Below, piece after piece: positions 46,579-55,515 of a DNA stretch of 64,000 nucleotides. Location: NCBI RefSeq assembly GCF_026339995.1, contig NZ_JAPEPT010000001.1, positions 1,376,501 to 1,440,500 on the forward strand, given 5' to 3'. The stretch is from Streptomyces sp. NBC_01481. Its GTDB lineage: Bacteria > Actinomycetota > Actinomycetes > Streptomycetales > Streptomycetaceae. The notes under the pieces were generated by a model. It saw only the letters and a list, made by a program, of their open reading frames with translations, did not search any database and had not been told where the DNA came from. A program made the position numbers and the translations under genes. How positions within the stretch are numbered: the first letter of the stretch is position 1; the number at the start of each line of letters is the position of its first letter.

Positions 46579-47304
46579 TCAGCCCCGTACGCCGCACAGA
46601 TGCAGGAGCGCCGCCACCCGGCGGTAGGGCTCCGTGCGTCCCGCCCGGTCCTCCGCGGCCAGCAGCCGTTCCAGCTCCGTCGCGGCGGGCAGCTGGGCGT
46701 CGTTCGGCACGTTGTCGGTGAAGACCCGGACGCCGTACCAGGCGTGCAGCGGCGCCGCGATCCCCGCGAGGGTCGCCGTCAGCGCCTCCAGGCGGTCCGC
46801 CCGCACCGACAGCCCGAGCCGGTTGGTGTACGTGTCCGAGTCGAAGGCGGTCAGTGCCCCCGGCCAGTCCCCGGCGAGGCCGGGCCGCATGGCCAGCGCG
46901 TCGCCGTTGCGTACCAACAGGGAGAGCAGGCCCCCCGGCGCGAGCATTCTGGCCAGCCCCGCGAGCATCGCGTCCGGCTCCTGGACATACATCAGCACCC
47001 CGTGACAGAGCACCACGTCGAAGCTGCCGGGCAGGAAGTGCACCCCGGTCTCGCGGCCGTCGCCCTCGATCAGCCGGACCCGCTCGCGGATCCCGGCCGG
47101 CTCGCCGGCCAGCGACTCATGGGCCGCCTTGAGCATCTCGGCGTCCGACTCCAGGCCCGTCACGGTGTGACCGGCCCGCGCCAGGCGCAGGGCCTGGGTG
47201 CCCTGGCCCATGCCGACGTCGAGGATCCGCAGCCGCTGTCCGACCGGATAGCGCGCGGCTATCTGCTCGTCGAGCTGCCGGGCGACGAGTTCCTGGCGGA
47301 CCAT
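46579..47304 (-). CDS. class I SAM-dependent methyltransferase (SmtA/CmoM-like)
   Basis: 241 residues from ATG 47304; a CTG at 47376 overlapping the upstream stop (CTGA) would add 24 conserved-looking residues (SPEVSGFGGASAEWLAGLGG). Motif I LRILDVGMGQGTQALRLARAG, VTGLESDAEML, then FDVVLCHGVLMYV and RMLAPGGLLSLLVRNGDALAMRP. The GVLMYV and LLVRNGDALAMRPGL stretch is like tRNA-wobble methyltransferase CmoM and its relatives. It follows the DUF3043 gene closely and is probably its operon partner. Confidence 0.85.
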   Translation of the reverse strand: MVRQELVARQLDEQIAARYPVGQRLRILDVGMGQGTQALRLARAGHTVTGLESDAEMLKAAHESLAGEPAGIRERVRLIEGDGRETGVHFLPGSFDVVLCHGVLMYVQEPDAMLAGLARMLAPGGLLSLLVRNGDALAMRPGLAGDWPGALTAFDSDTYTNRLGLSVRADRLEALTATLAGIAAPLHAWYGVRVFTDNVPNDAQLPAATELERLLAAEDRAGRTEPYRRVAALLHLCGVRG

Positions 47305-47372
47305 GTTGCGCAGTCCGCCGAGCCCGGCCAGCCATTCGGCCGAAGCGCCCCCGAATCCGGAGACTTCCGGGC

Positions 47373-47969
47373 TCAGGGCCGCTCTCCGCGCTTGACCTGC
47401 GGCTTCGGCAGGCGCAGTCGGCGCATCTGGAGCGTACGCATCAGGCCGTAGGCGACCGCGCCGCGCTTGGGCTCGTTCGGGAAGCGCTCGTTCAGCTGCT
47501 TCTTCATACGGAACGCCAGGCCGATGGAGTCGACGATGATCAGCACGATCACGCCGAGCCACAGCAGCAGCGCGATGTTCTGCAGCGAGCCGACCCGGAC
47601 CATGCTCAGGACCAGGATCACCACCGCGAGCGGCAGGAAGAACTCGGCGATGCAGAAGCGGGAGTCGACGAAGTCCCGCACGAACCGGCGGACCGGTCCC
47701 TTGTCACGGGCCGGCAGATACCGTTCGTCGCCGCTGGCGAGGGCCTCGCGCTGCCGGGCCAGGTCGGCGCGGCGGGCCTCCCGCTGGCGCTTCGTGGCCT
47801 CCTTGCGGTCGGCCGGCGCGCTGGAGGCACGGCGACGCTGGGTCTGGGCCTCACTGCGCTTGGGCGTGGGGCGGCCCTTCGGGGCCTCGGGGGCGCGGGG
47901 CTGCTTGGAGAGGTCTACCTGCACCTTGCCGGTGGGGGACTTCTCTTCCTTGGAACGGCTACCAAACAC
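47373..47969 (-). CDS. DUF3043 family membrane protein
   Basis: 198 residues from GTG 47969, chosen because a -10-like TACCCT and -35-like TTGGGT (18-nt gap) place the transcript start at the GTG, suggesting a leaderless mRNA; ATG 47999 is possible. The N-terminal half is charged (KQPRAPEAPKGRPTPKRSEAQTQRRR), then KRQREARRADLARQREALASGDERYLPARDKGPVRRFVRDFVDSR, followed by two helices (AEFFLPLAVVILVLSMVRV; ALLLWLGVIVLIIVDSIGLAF). Conserved in actinobacteria; role unknown. Its stop overlaps the possible CTG start of the methyltransferase. Confidence 0.85.
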   Translation of the reverse strand: MFGSRSKEEKSPTGKVQVDLSKQPRAPEAPKGRPTPKRSEAQTQRRRASSAPADRKEATKRQREARRADLARQREALASGDERYLPARDKGPVRRFVRDFVDSRFCIAEFFLPLAVVILVLSMVRVGSLQNIALLLWLGVIVLIIVDSIGLAFRMKKQLNERFPNEPKRGAVAYGLMRTLQMRRLRLPKPQVKRGERP

Positions 47970-48262
47970 AAAGCCCAAGGGTACGGGGTTGGAACCCATG
48001 GACCCAACGCCGGTGGGGAACGATCCCGCAACACCGAGCGTCAGTACAGAACAGAAGCCGGTCACAAGCCGGACAGAGCGGACGTCGCCCGTGGTTTTCC
48101 TGACGGTCACCTACTCCTTGGGCCGGATCGGCCCCGTGAGCAGTCGTCCTTGGGGAGGAGCGCATCCGCTCCCGAACAGTGCGGTAATAGATGCAGGGCC
48201 CGTACTGTGGGTTCTGTTGGAGTGCTGAAGCTGAGTCCGTCAGAAGGGGGCGCGCGAAGCCC

Positions 48263-49057
48263 ATGAGCGGTGTCATGAAGCGTATGGGGATGATCTTCCG
48301 CGCGAAGGCAAACAAGGCCCTTGACCGGGCCGAGGATCCGCGCGAGACCCTCGATTACTCGTACCAGAAGCAGCTGGAACTGCTGCAGAAGGTGCGCCGC
48401 GGAGTCGCCGATGTGGCGACCTCCCGCAAGCGGCTGGAATTGCAGCTGAACCAGCTGCAGGGACAGTCGACCAAGCTGGAGGACCAGGGCCGCAAGGCGC
48501 TGGCGCTGGGCCGTGAGGACCTGGCGCGCGAGGCGCTGTCCCGCCGTGCCTCGCTCCAGCAGCAGGTCACCGACCTTGAGACACAGCACCAGACGCTGCA
48601 GGGTGAGGAGGAGAAGCTCACTCTCGCGGCCCAGCGGCTGCAGGCCAAGGTCGACGCCTTCCGTACGAAGAAGGAGACCATCAAGGCCACGTACACAGCG
48701 GCCCAGGCACAGACCCGGATCGGCGAGGCCTTCTCGGGTATCTCCGAGGAGATGGGCGACGTCGGCCTGGCGATCCAGCGGGCCGAGGACAAGACCGCGC
48801 AGCTGCAGGCCAGGGCGGGCGCGATCGACGAGCTTCTCGCCTCCGGCGCCCTGGACGACCAGTCCGGGATGGCGAAGGACGACATCGCCGCCGAGCTGGA
48901 CCGCATCTCCGGTGGTACTGATGTAGAGCTGGAGCTGCAGCGGATGAAGGCCGAGCTGGCGGGCGGCCCGAGCTCCTCGCAGCAGGCGATCGAAGGCGGC
49001 AACGGCACGCAGGACGCCGCTTCGCAGCAGAACCGCCCGAAGTTCGACAAGCAGTAG
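48263..49057 (+). CDS. pspA: PspA/IM30 family envelope-stress protein
   Basis: 264 residues from ATG 48263. A long helical coiled coil after an amphipathic N-terminus (MKRMGMIFRAKANKALDRAEDPRETLDYSYQKQLELLQKVRRGVADV), then alternating charged heptads to about residue 200, as in PspA/Vipp1. These proteins polymerise on stressed membranes to limit proton leakage. The C-terminus is a Ser/Gln-rich extension. It is followed 9 nt later by its PspAA partner. Confidence 0.93.
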   Translation: MSGVMKRMGMIFRAKANKALDRAEDPRETLDYSYQKQLELLQKVRRGVADVATSRKRLELQLNQLQGQSTKLEDQGRKALALGREDLAREALSRRASLQQQVTDLETQHQTLQGEEEKLTLAAQRLQAKVDAFRTKKETIKATYTAAQAQTRIGEAFSGISEEMGDVGLAIQRAEDKTAQLQARAGAIDELLASGALDDQSGMAKDDIAAELDRISGGTDVELELQRMKAELAGGPSSSQQAIEGGNGTQDAASQQNRPKFDKQ

Positions 49058-49066
49058 GGACTCGTC

Positions 49067-49345
49067 ATGATCGTACGGATCATGGGGGAGGGTCAGCTGG
49101 AGGTGGCTCAGAGCCATCTCACCGAACTGAACAAGCTCGACGACGAGCTGCTGGCCGAGATGGAGAGCGGCGACGGCCCCGGCTTCCGCCGCACTCTGCA
49201 CGCGCTCCTGGAGAAGGTCCGGGAGCTCGGCGAGCCGCTGCCGGACGACTCCCTGGAGCCGTCCGAGCTGATCCTTCCCGCTCCGGACGCGACGCTCGAA
49301 GACGTACGGGAACTGCTCGGCGACGACGGCCTCATTCCGGGCTGA
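49067..49345 (+). CDS. pspAA: PspA-associated protein PspAA
   Basis: 92 residues. MIVRIMGEGQLEVAQSHLTELNKLDDELLAEMESGD, LHALLEKVRELGEPLPDDSLEPSELILPAPDATLEDVRELL is the PspAA signature, a small acidic protein encoded right after pspA in actinobacteria and archaea. It probably binds PspA. It shares the transcript, which ends at the hairpin 49384-49412. Confidence 0.93.
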   Translation: MIVRIMGEGQLEVAQSHLTELNKLDDELLAEMESGDGPGFRRTLHALLEKVRELGEPLPDDSLEPSELILPAPDATLEDVRELLGDDGLIPG

Positions 49346-49383
49346 CGATCCCCGGCCGGCCTCCGCACTCCAACAGACAGCGT

Positions 49384-49412
49384 GCCCCGCCCCGGTTGAT
49401 CCGGAGCGGGGC
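49384..49412. terminator. terminator after pspA-pspAA
   Basis: GCCCCGCCCCGG, loop TTGAT, CCGGAGCGGGGC, with T-rich bases downstream (ATTCTGCTGTTTT). Confidence 0.85.
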
Positions 49413-49480
49413 ATTCTGCTGTTTTCTGCTGTGCTCGCGGGTGTACGCGGCTGCCGCGGCACGCCGTACCGTTGCTCGAT

Positions 49481-50701
49481 GTGACCTCATTCGCCACCGG
49501 GTTCGCCCGCACCCAGCACTGGCTCCGCGCGCATCCGCTGGCGCTGGACGGCGCGCTGGCCGCGGTCGTGCTGGTCTGTATGGTCGCCGGATCCTTCGCC
49601 GACCCGAACGGGCGGCACGGCCCGGAGTTCGGCAGCCGCACCCCCGAGCTGCGCAGTGTGGTGCTGATGGTCCTGGTGGCCGGGGCGCTCGTCTTCCGCC
49701 GCCGCAACCCGATGCCCGTCCTGGTCTTCACCGGAGTGGTGTCCGTCTTCGAGCTGGTCGTGGGGGAGCCGCCGGCCCCGGTCGCGATGAGCGCGGTGAT
49801 CGCGCTCTATACGGTCGCCTCGCGCACCGACCGGCCCACCACCTGGCGGGTCGGCCTGCTGACCATGACCGTGCTGACCGGCGCGGCGATGTTCTTCGGC
49901 TCGACCCCCTGGTACACGCAGGAGAACCTCGGCATCTTCGCCTGGACCGGGATGGCGGCGGCCGCCGGCGATGCCGTGCGCAGCCGCCGCGCCTTCGTCG
50001 ACGCGATAAGGGAACGGGCCGAGCGCGCCGAGCGCACCCGTGAGGAGGAGGCCCGGCGGCGGGTCGCCGAGGAGCGGCTGCGGATCGCCCGCGATCTGCA
50101 CGATGTGGTCGCGCACCACATCGCCCTGGTCAATGTGCAGGCCGGAGTCGCGTCGCATGTCATGGACAAGCGCCCCGACCAGGCCAAGGAGGCCCTCGCC
50201 CATGTGCGGGAGGCCAGCCGCTCCGCGCTCAACGAACTGCGTGCCACGGTCGGACTGCTGCGGCAGTCCGGCGACCCCGAGGCCCCCACCGAACCGGCTC
50301 CCGGCCTCGAGGTCCTCGACGAGCTGGTCGTCACCTTCCGGCAGGCCGGACTGCCGGTCGAGGTGGCCCGCGCCGACGACGGCGTCCGGCTTCCGGCCGC
50401 CGTCGACCTCGCGGCGTACCGGATCATCCAGGAGGCCCTGACCAATGTGCAGAAGCACGCGGGCTCGGACGCCAAGGCCGAGGTCAGCGTGATCCGGGTC
50501 GGCGCGACGCTGGAGGTCACGGTCCTCGACAACGGAGTGGACCCTGACGGGCAGACGGACGGCGGCGGCCACGGTCTGCTCGGGATGCGCGAGCGGGTCA
50601 CGGCACTCGGCGGGGCGCTGACTGCCGCCCCCCGTTACGGCGGCGGCTTCCGTGTGCAGGCGATACTTCCTCTCAAGACCCGTACGGGGGAGGACAGATG
50701 A
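49481..50701 (+). CDS. NarL-type sensor histidine kinase
   Basis: 406 residues from GTG 49481 (TTG 49472 possible; TACCGT at 49467 suggests a near-leaderless transcript). The N-terminal 150 residues have about four membrane helices (ALDGALAAVVLVCMVAGSF; SVVLMVLVAGALVF). Dimerisation box RIARDLHDVVAHHIALVNVQ with the phosphorylated His207, then QEALTNVQKHAG (N box) and GGGHGLLGMRERV (G box). It phosphorylates the response regulator that overlaps its end (ATGA). The RND exporter downstream may be its target. Confidence 0.93.
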   Translation: MTSFATGFARTQHWLRAHPLALDGALAAVVLVCMVAGSFADPNGRHGPEFGSRTPELRSVVLMVLVAGALVFRRRNPMPVLVFTGVVSVFELVVGEPPAPVAMSAVIALYTVASRTDRPTTWRVGLLTMTVLTGAAMFFGSTPWYTQENLGIFAWTGMAAAAGDAVRSRRAFVDAIRERAERAERTREEEARRRVAEERLRIARDLHDVVAHHIALVNVQAGVASHVMDKRPDQAKEALAHVREASRSALNELRATVGLLRQSGDPEAPTEPAPGLEVLDELVVTFRQAGLPVEVARADDGVRLPAAVDLAAYRIIQEALTNVQKHAGSDAKAEVSVIRVGATLEVTVLDNGVDPDGQTDGGGHGLLGMRERVTALGGALTAAPRYGGGFRVQAILPLKTRTGEDR

Positions 50702-51384
50702 CGATCAGGGTGCTGCTCGCCGACGACCAGACACTGCTGCGCAGCGCGTTCCGGGTCCTGGTGGACTCCGAACCCGACATGGAGGTCGTCGCCGAGGCCG
50801 CGGACGGCGCCGAGGCTCTCGCCCTGGCCCGCTCCGCCAAGGCCGATGTGGTCCTGATGGACATTCGGATGCCCGGTACGGACGGGCTCGCCGCGACCCG
50901 CATGATCAGCGCGGACCCGGAGCTGGCGCACGTACGCGTCGTCATGCTCACCACCTTCGAGGTCGACGAGTACGTCGTGCAGTCACTGCGGGCCGGGGCC
51001 TCGGGCTTCCTCGGCAAGGGCGCGGAACCGGAGGAACTGCTCAACGCCATCCGGATCGCCGCCGCGGGCGAGGCGCTGCTCTCGCCGGTCGCCACCAAGG
51101 GCCTGATCGCCAAGTTCCTCGCGCAGGGCGGCACGTCGGACGACGGGCAGGAGACCCAGGCGTACTCCGAGCGCCTTGCCGGGCTCACCGGCCGCGAGCG
51201 CGAGGTCCTCGTCCTGGTCGGCGGGGGCCACTCCAACGACGAGATCGCCGAGCGTCTCGCGGTCAGCCCGCTGACGGTCAAGACCCATGTGAACCGGGCG
51301 ATGGCGAAACTGGGCGCCCGCGACCGCGCCCAATTGGTGGTTGTCGCGTACGAATCGGGCCTGGTACGTCCAAGGGTGGAGTGA
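50698..51384 (+). CDS. LuxR/NarL-family response regulator
   Basis: 228 residues, ATG overlapping the kinase stop by 4 nt. Receiver: VLLADDQTLLRSAFRVLV with the acidic pair and phospho-acceptor Asp55 in VVLMDIRMPG, then VVMLTTFEVDEYVVQSLRAGASGFLGKGAEPEELL. The DNA-binding HTH is at the end: LTGREREVLVLVGGGHSNDEIAERLAVSPLTVKTHVNRAMAKLGARDRAQLV. With the kinase it forms a two-component system. Probable targets are its own operon and the RND gene 157 nt downstream. Confidence 0.95.
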   Translation: MTIRVLLADDQTLLRSAFRVLVDSEPDMEVVAEAADGAEALALARSAKADVVLMDIRMPGTDGLAATRMISADPELAHVRVVMLTTFEVDEYVVQSLRAGASGFLGKGAEPEELLNAIRIAAAGEALLSPVATKGLIAKFLAQGGTSDDGQETQAYSERLAGLTGREREVLVLVGGGHSNDEIAERLAVSPLTVKTHVNRAMAKLGARDRAQLVVVAYESGLVRPRVE

Positions 51385-51540
51385 GCCGGCGGTCCGCCTA
51401 CTCCAGCTGCGGTATGCGCGGCATAAGGAACGGGACCTGGGAGCGACGGTCGGGCCTCTTCGAATGCCTGATCGTATAAGCGGGCAGCTGTGCCCCCCTT
51501 CGAGTCCTTCCTGCCGCGCAAGCCACAGAAGAGAGACCCC

Positions 51541-54500
51541 ATGTCCTGGCTGTCCAGATTCAGCCTGTCGCAACGGGCCCTTGTCGGTCTGATGTCGATC
51601 GTCGCGATCGTCTTCGGAGCGATCGCCATCCCGCAGCTCAAGCAGCAGCTGCTGCCCTCCATCGAGCTCCCGATGGTGTCGGTGCTCGCCCCCTACCAGG
51701 GCGCGTCCCCCGATGTGGTCGAGAAGCAGGTCGTCGAACCGCTCGAATCGACCCTCAAGGCCGTCGACGGCATCAAGGGGATCACCTCCACGGCGAGCGA
51801 GGGCAACGCCGTGATCATGGCCAGCTTCGAGTACGGGGACGGCACGAAGCAGCTCGTCGCCGATGTCCAGCAGGCCGTGAACCGGGCCCGCACCCAGCTG
51901 CCCGAGGACGTCGACCCGCAGGTTGTCGCCGGTTCGACGGACGACATCCCGACCGTCGTCCTCGCCGTCACCTCGTCCAAGGACCAGCAGGCGCTGGCCG
52001 ACCAGCTGGAGCGCACCGTCGTCCCGGCCATCGAGGACATCGACGGCGTCGGACAGGTCTCGGTCGACGGTGTCCAGGACCTGCAGGTCTCCGTCACCCC
52101 CGACGAGAAGAAGCTCGCGGCCGCGGGCCTGAACACCCAGGCCCTCGGCGAGGCACTCAAGGCGGGCGGCGCCACCATGCCCGCCGGTTCCTTCTCCGAG
52201 GACGGCAAGAGCCGCACCGTCCAGGTCGGCGGCGGTTTCACAACGCTGCAGCAGATCGAGGACCTGCGGGTGACCCCGGTCAAGGGCAGGCCCGTGCGCC
52301 TCGGTGACATCGCCACGGTCAAGCAGGAGGAGTCCGAGCGGGTCTCCATCACCCGTACGAACGGCAAGCAGAGCCTCGCCGTCCTCGCCACCATGGACAA
52401 CGACGGCAGCGCAGTCGCCATCTCGGACGCCGTCAAGGACAAGCTGCCCAAGCTCCGCAAGGATCTGGGGTCCGGCGCCGAGCTGACCGTCGTCTCAGAC
52501 CAGGGCCCGGCCGTCTCCAAGGCGATCTCCGGTCTGACCACCGAGGGCGCGCTCGGCCTGCTCTTCGCGGTCATCGTGATCCTGGTCTTCCTGGCCTCAC
52601 TCCGCTCCACCCTGGTCACCGCGGTCTCCATACCGCTCTCGGTCGTCCTCGCGCTGATCGTGCTGTGGACCCGCGACCTGTCGCTCAACATGCTCACGCT
52701 GGGCGCGCTGACCATCGCGATCGGCCGGGTTGTCGACGACTCGATCGTGGTCCTGGAGAACATCAAGCGGCACCTCGGCTACGGCGAGGAGCGGCAGAGC
52801 GCGATCATCACCGCGGTCAAGGAGGTGGCCGGTGCGGTCACCGCGTCCACGCTGACGACGGTCGCGGTGTTCCTGCCGATCGGCCTGGTGGGCGGCATGG
52901 TCGGCGAGCTGTTCGGCTCGTTCTCGCTGACCATCACGGCGGCGCTGCTCGCCTCGCTGCTGGTCTCGCTGACCGTCGTGCCGGTGCTCTCGTACTGGTT
53001 CCTGCGCGCGCCGAAGGCCGTACGCGGCATCGACCCGGAGGAGGCCCGGCGCAAGGCGGAGGAGAAGGAGGCGCGCAGCCCGCTCCAGCGGCTGTACGTC
53101 CCGGTGCTGCGCTTCGCGACCCGTCGCCGCTTCACGAGCGTCGCCATGGCGCTGCTCGTCCTCGTCGGCACCTTCGGCATGGCGCCCCTGCTCAAGACCA
53201 ACTTCTTCGACCAGGGCGAGCAGGAGGTCATGTCCGTCAAGCAGGAACTGGCCCCCGGCACCAGCCTGGAGGCGGCCGACGCCTCCGCCAGGAAGGTCGA
53301 GAAGGTCCTCGACGGCATCGACGAGATCAAGGACTACCAGGTCACCGTCGGCTCCTCCGGCTTCCTGGCGGCCTTCGGCGGCGGTACGGGCGCCAACCAG
53401 GCCTCCTACCAGCTCACGCTGAAGGACGCGGGGTCGTACGAGAAGACCCGCGACCGCATCGACGAGGAACTCGGCAAGCTCAAGGGCATCGGCGAGACGA
53501 CGATCGCGGCGGGCGACGGCTTCGGCAACCAGGACCTGAGCGTCGTGGTCAAGGCGTCCGACGCGGACACCCTGAAGAAGGCCTCGGAGGCGGTACGGGC
53601 CGAGGTCGCGAAGCTCGACGACGTCACCGACGTACAGAGCGACCTGGCGCAGAGCATCCCGCGGATCTCCGCCCGGGCGAACGCGAAGGCCGCGGACGCG
53701 GGCTTCAACGAGACCACGCTGGGTCTGGCCGTCGGCCAGGCGGTGCGCGGCACCCCCTCGGGCAAGGCGATCCTCGACGACACCGAGCGCGATGTCGTCA
53801 TCACCTCCGCCAAGCCGGCCACGACGCTGGCCGAGCTGCGCGACCTCTCGCTCGGCGCGGTGAAGCTCGGTGAGATCGCCGATGTGAAGCTGGTCCCGGC
53901 CCCGGTCTCGATGACCCGGATCGACGGCTCGCGGGCCGCGACGATCACGGCGAAGCCGACCGGGGACAACACGGGCGCGGTCTCCGCCTCGCTCCAGAGC
54001 AAGCTGAAGTCCCTGGACCTCCCGGAGGGCGCGACCGCTTCGATCGGCGGCGTCTCCTCCGGTCAGGACGACGCCTTCGCCTCGCTGGGCCTGGCGATGC
54101 TGGCGGCGATCGCCATCGTCTTCATGCTGCTGGTGGCGACGTTCCGGAGCCTGGTCCAGCCGCTGATCCTGCTGGTGTCCATCCCGTTCGCGGCGACCGG
54201 CGCGCTCGGTCTGCTGATCGTGACGGGTACGCCGATGGGCGTCCCGGCGATGATCGGCATGCTGATGCTCATCGGCATCGTGGTCACCAACGCGATCGTG
54301 CTGATCGACCTGATCAACCAGTACCGGGCCCAGGGTCTGGGCGTGGTGGAAGCAGTCGTCGAGGGCGGCCGCCACCGGCTCCGCCCGATCCTGATGACGG
54401 CACTGGCGACGATCTGCGCGCTGCTCCCGATGGCGCTCGGCGTCACCGGCGAGGGCGGCTTCATCGCCAAGCCGCTGGCGGTGGTGGTGATCGGTGGTCT

Positions 54501-54672
54501 GATCACCTCGACGCTGCTGACGCTGCTGCTGGTGCCGACGCTGTACGCGATGGTGGAGCTGCGCAAGGAACGCCGCGCCAAGAAGAAGGCGGCGAAGCGG
54601 GCAGCCGGGTCGGGCGCGGCGAGTGAGCCGAACTCCGAGAAAGCGGAGGAACCGGCTCCGGCAGGCGTGTAA
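51541..54672 (+). CDS. RND-superfamily efflux permease (HAE1/SwrC-like)
   Basis: 1,043 residues from ATG 51541. Twelve-helix RND layout in two halves: helix 1 (LVGLMSIVAIVFGAIAIPQL), a large outer loop with LLPSIELPMVSVLAPYQGASPDVVEKQVVEPLE, helices 2-6 (LLFAVIVILVFLASLRSTLVT, LGALTIAIGRVVDDSIVVLENI with the proton-relay Asp pair), then a second loop and helices 8-12. It carries drugs or lipids out using the proton gradient. No membrane-fusion protein or outer-membrane partner is encoded, as expected in a monoderm. Confidence 0.93.
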   Translation: MSWLSRFSLSQRALVGLMSIVAIVFGAIAIPQLKQQLLPSIELPMVSVLAPYQGASPDVVEKQVVEPLESTLKAVDGIKGITSTASEGNAVIMASFEYGDGTKQLVADVQQAVNRARTQLPEDVDPQVVAGSTDDIPTVVLAVTSSKDQQALADQLERTVVPAIEDIDGVGQVSVDGVQDLQVSVTPDEKKLAAAGLNTQALGEALKAGGATMPAGSFSEDGKSRTVQVGGGFTTLQQIEDLRVTPVKGRPVRLGDIATVKQEESERVSITRTNGKQSLAVLATMDNDGSAVAISDAVKDKLPKLRKDLGSGAELTVVSDQGPAVSKAISGLTTEGALGLLFAVIVILVFLASLRSTLVTAVSIPLSVVLALIVLWTRDLSLNMLTLGALTIAIGRVVDDSIVVLENIKRHLGYGEERQSAIITAVKEVAGAVTASTLTTVAVFLPIGLVGGMVGELFGSFSLTITAALLASLLVSLTVVPVLSYWFLRAPKAVRGIDPEEARRKAEEKEARSPLQRLYVPVLRFATRRRFTSVAMALLVLVGTFGMAPLLKTNFFDQGEQEVMSVKQELAPGTSLEAADASARKVEKVLDGIDEIKDYQVTVGSSGFLAAFGGGTGANQASYQLTLKDAGSYEKTRDRIDEELGKLKGIGETTIAAGDGFGNQDLSVVVKASDADTLKKASEAVRAEVAKLDDVTDVQSDLAQSIPRISARANAKAADAGFNETTLGLAVGQAVRGTPSGKAILDDTERDVVITSAKPATTLAELRDLSLGAVKLGEIADVKLVPAPVSMTRIDGSRAATITAKPTGDNTGAVSASLQSKLKSLDLPEGATASIGGVSSGQDDAFASLGLAMLAAIAIVFMLLVATFRSLVQPLILLVSIPFAATGALGLLIVTGTPMGVPAMIGMLMLIGIVVTNAIVLIDLINQYRAQGLGVVEAVVEGGRHRLRPILMTALATICALLPMALGVTGEGGFIAKPLAVVVIGGLITSTLLTLLLVPTLYAMVELRKERRAKKKAAKRAAGSGAASEPNSEKAEEPAPAGV

Positions 54673-54681
54673 CCAGACGCG

Positions 54682-54738
54682 AAGCACCGCACCCGGCGGC
54701 GATCCCTTGTGGGGGACGCGGCCGGGTGCGGTGCTTTT
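54682..54738. terminator. terminator after the RND gene
   Basis: AAGCACCGCACCCGGC pairs with GCCGGGTGCGGTGCTT (16 bp) around a 23-nt loop, followed by TT. Confidence 0.88.
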
Positions 54739-54766
54739 GGGGTGATTTAGGGGTAAGGAGAGTCGC

Positions 54767-55444
54767 ATGACGAGGTACGTACTGATCCCCGGCGCGGACG
54801 GCCGCGCGTGGTACTGGCACCTGGTCGTGCCCGAGCTGCGCGCACGTGGCCATGACGTGGTGACCATGGACCTGCCCCAGGACGAGTCCGCGGGTCTCGC
54901 CGAGTACACCGACGCTGTCGTGCGGGCGATCGGCGCGCCCACGGGCGGCGAACTCGTCCTCGTCGCGCAGTCGCTGGGCGGATTCATCGCCCCGCTCGTC
55001 TGCGAGCGCATCCCCGTCGACGGGCTGATCCTGCTCAGCCCCATGGTGCCGGCCCCCGGCGAGAGCGCGGGTGACTGGTGGGCGAACACCGGTCAGGCCA
55101 AGGCCCGTGCGGCCTTCGCGGTGCAGGAGGGCCGGGACCCGGACGCGGCCTTCGACATGCTGACCGACTTCTTCCACGACGTTCCGCAGGAGGTGACCGT
55201 GGAGGCCATGACCCAGGGCGAGGCCGGACCGACGGTGGCCGTGTTCACTCAGCCCTGGCCTTTGAGCACCTGGCCGGACGTCCCCACCCGCTGCATCCAG
55301 GGGCGTGAGGACCGGTTCTTCCCGCTCGACTTCCAGCGCCGCATCGCGCGCGAACGACTGGGCATCACCGTCGAGGAGATGCCCGGCGGACACCTCCTCG
55401 CGCTGAGCCGCCCGGCGGAACTGGCCGACCTGATCACCCGCTAG
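54767..55444 (+). CDS. alpha/beta hydrolase
   Basis: 225 residues, ATG with GGAGAG upstream. Short alpha/beta fold: YVLIPGADGRAWYWHLVVPELRARGHDVVTMDLP, nucleophile Ser in LVAQSLGGF, Asp in IQGREDRFFP, His in MPGGHLLALSRP. It resembles methyl-ester hydrolases of the MES/hydroxynitrile lyase type rather than lipases. Substrate unknown. It is isolated by strong terminators on both sides. Confidence 0.88.
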   Translation: MTRYVLIPGADGRAWYWHLVVPELRARGHDVVTMDLPQDESAGLAEYTDAVVRAIGAPTGGELVLVAQSLGGFIAPLVCERIPVDGLILLSPMVPAPGESAGDWWANTGQAKARAAFAVQEGRDPDAAFDMLTDFFHDVPQEVTVEAMTQGEAGPTVAVFTQPWPLSTWPDVPTRCIQGREDRFFPLDFQRRIARERLGITVEEMPGGHLLALSRPAELADLITR

Positions 55445-55459
55445 CCCTGTCCGCAAAGG

Positions 55460-55495
55460 GGGGGCGCCCCGGCCGCAATCGGCCGGGGCGCCCCC
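55460..55495. terminator. bidirectional terminator between the hydrolase and nadA
   Basis: GGGGGCGCCCCGGCCG, loop CAAT, CGGCCGGGGCGCCCCC: perfect 16-bp stem between convergent genes. Confidence 0.88.
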
Positions 55496-55515
55496 TCGCA
55501 GGCACAGCGCAAGCG

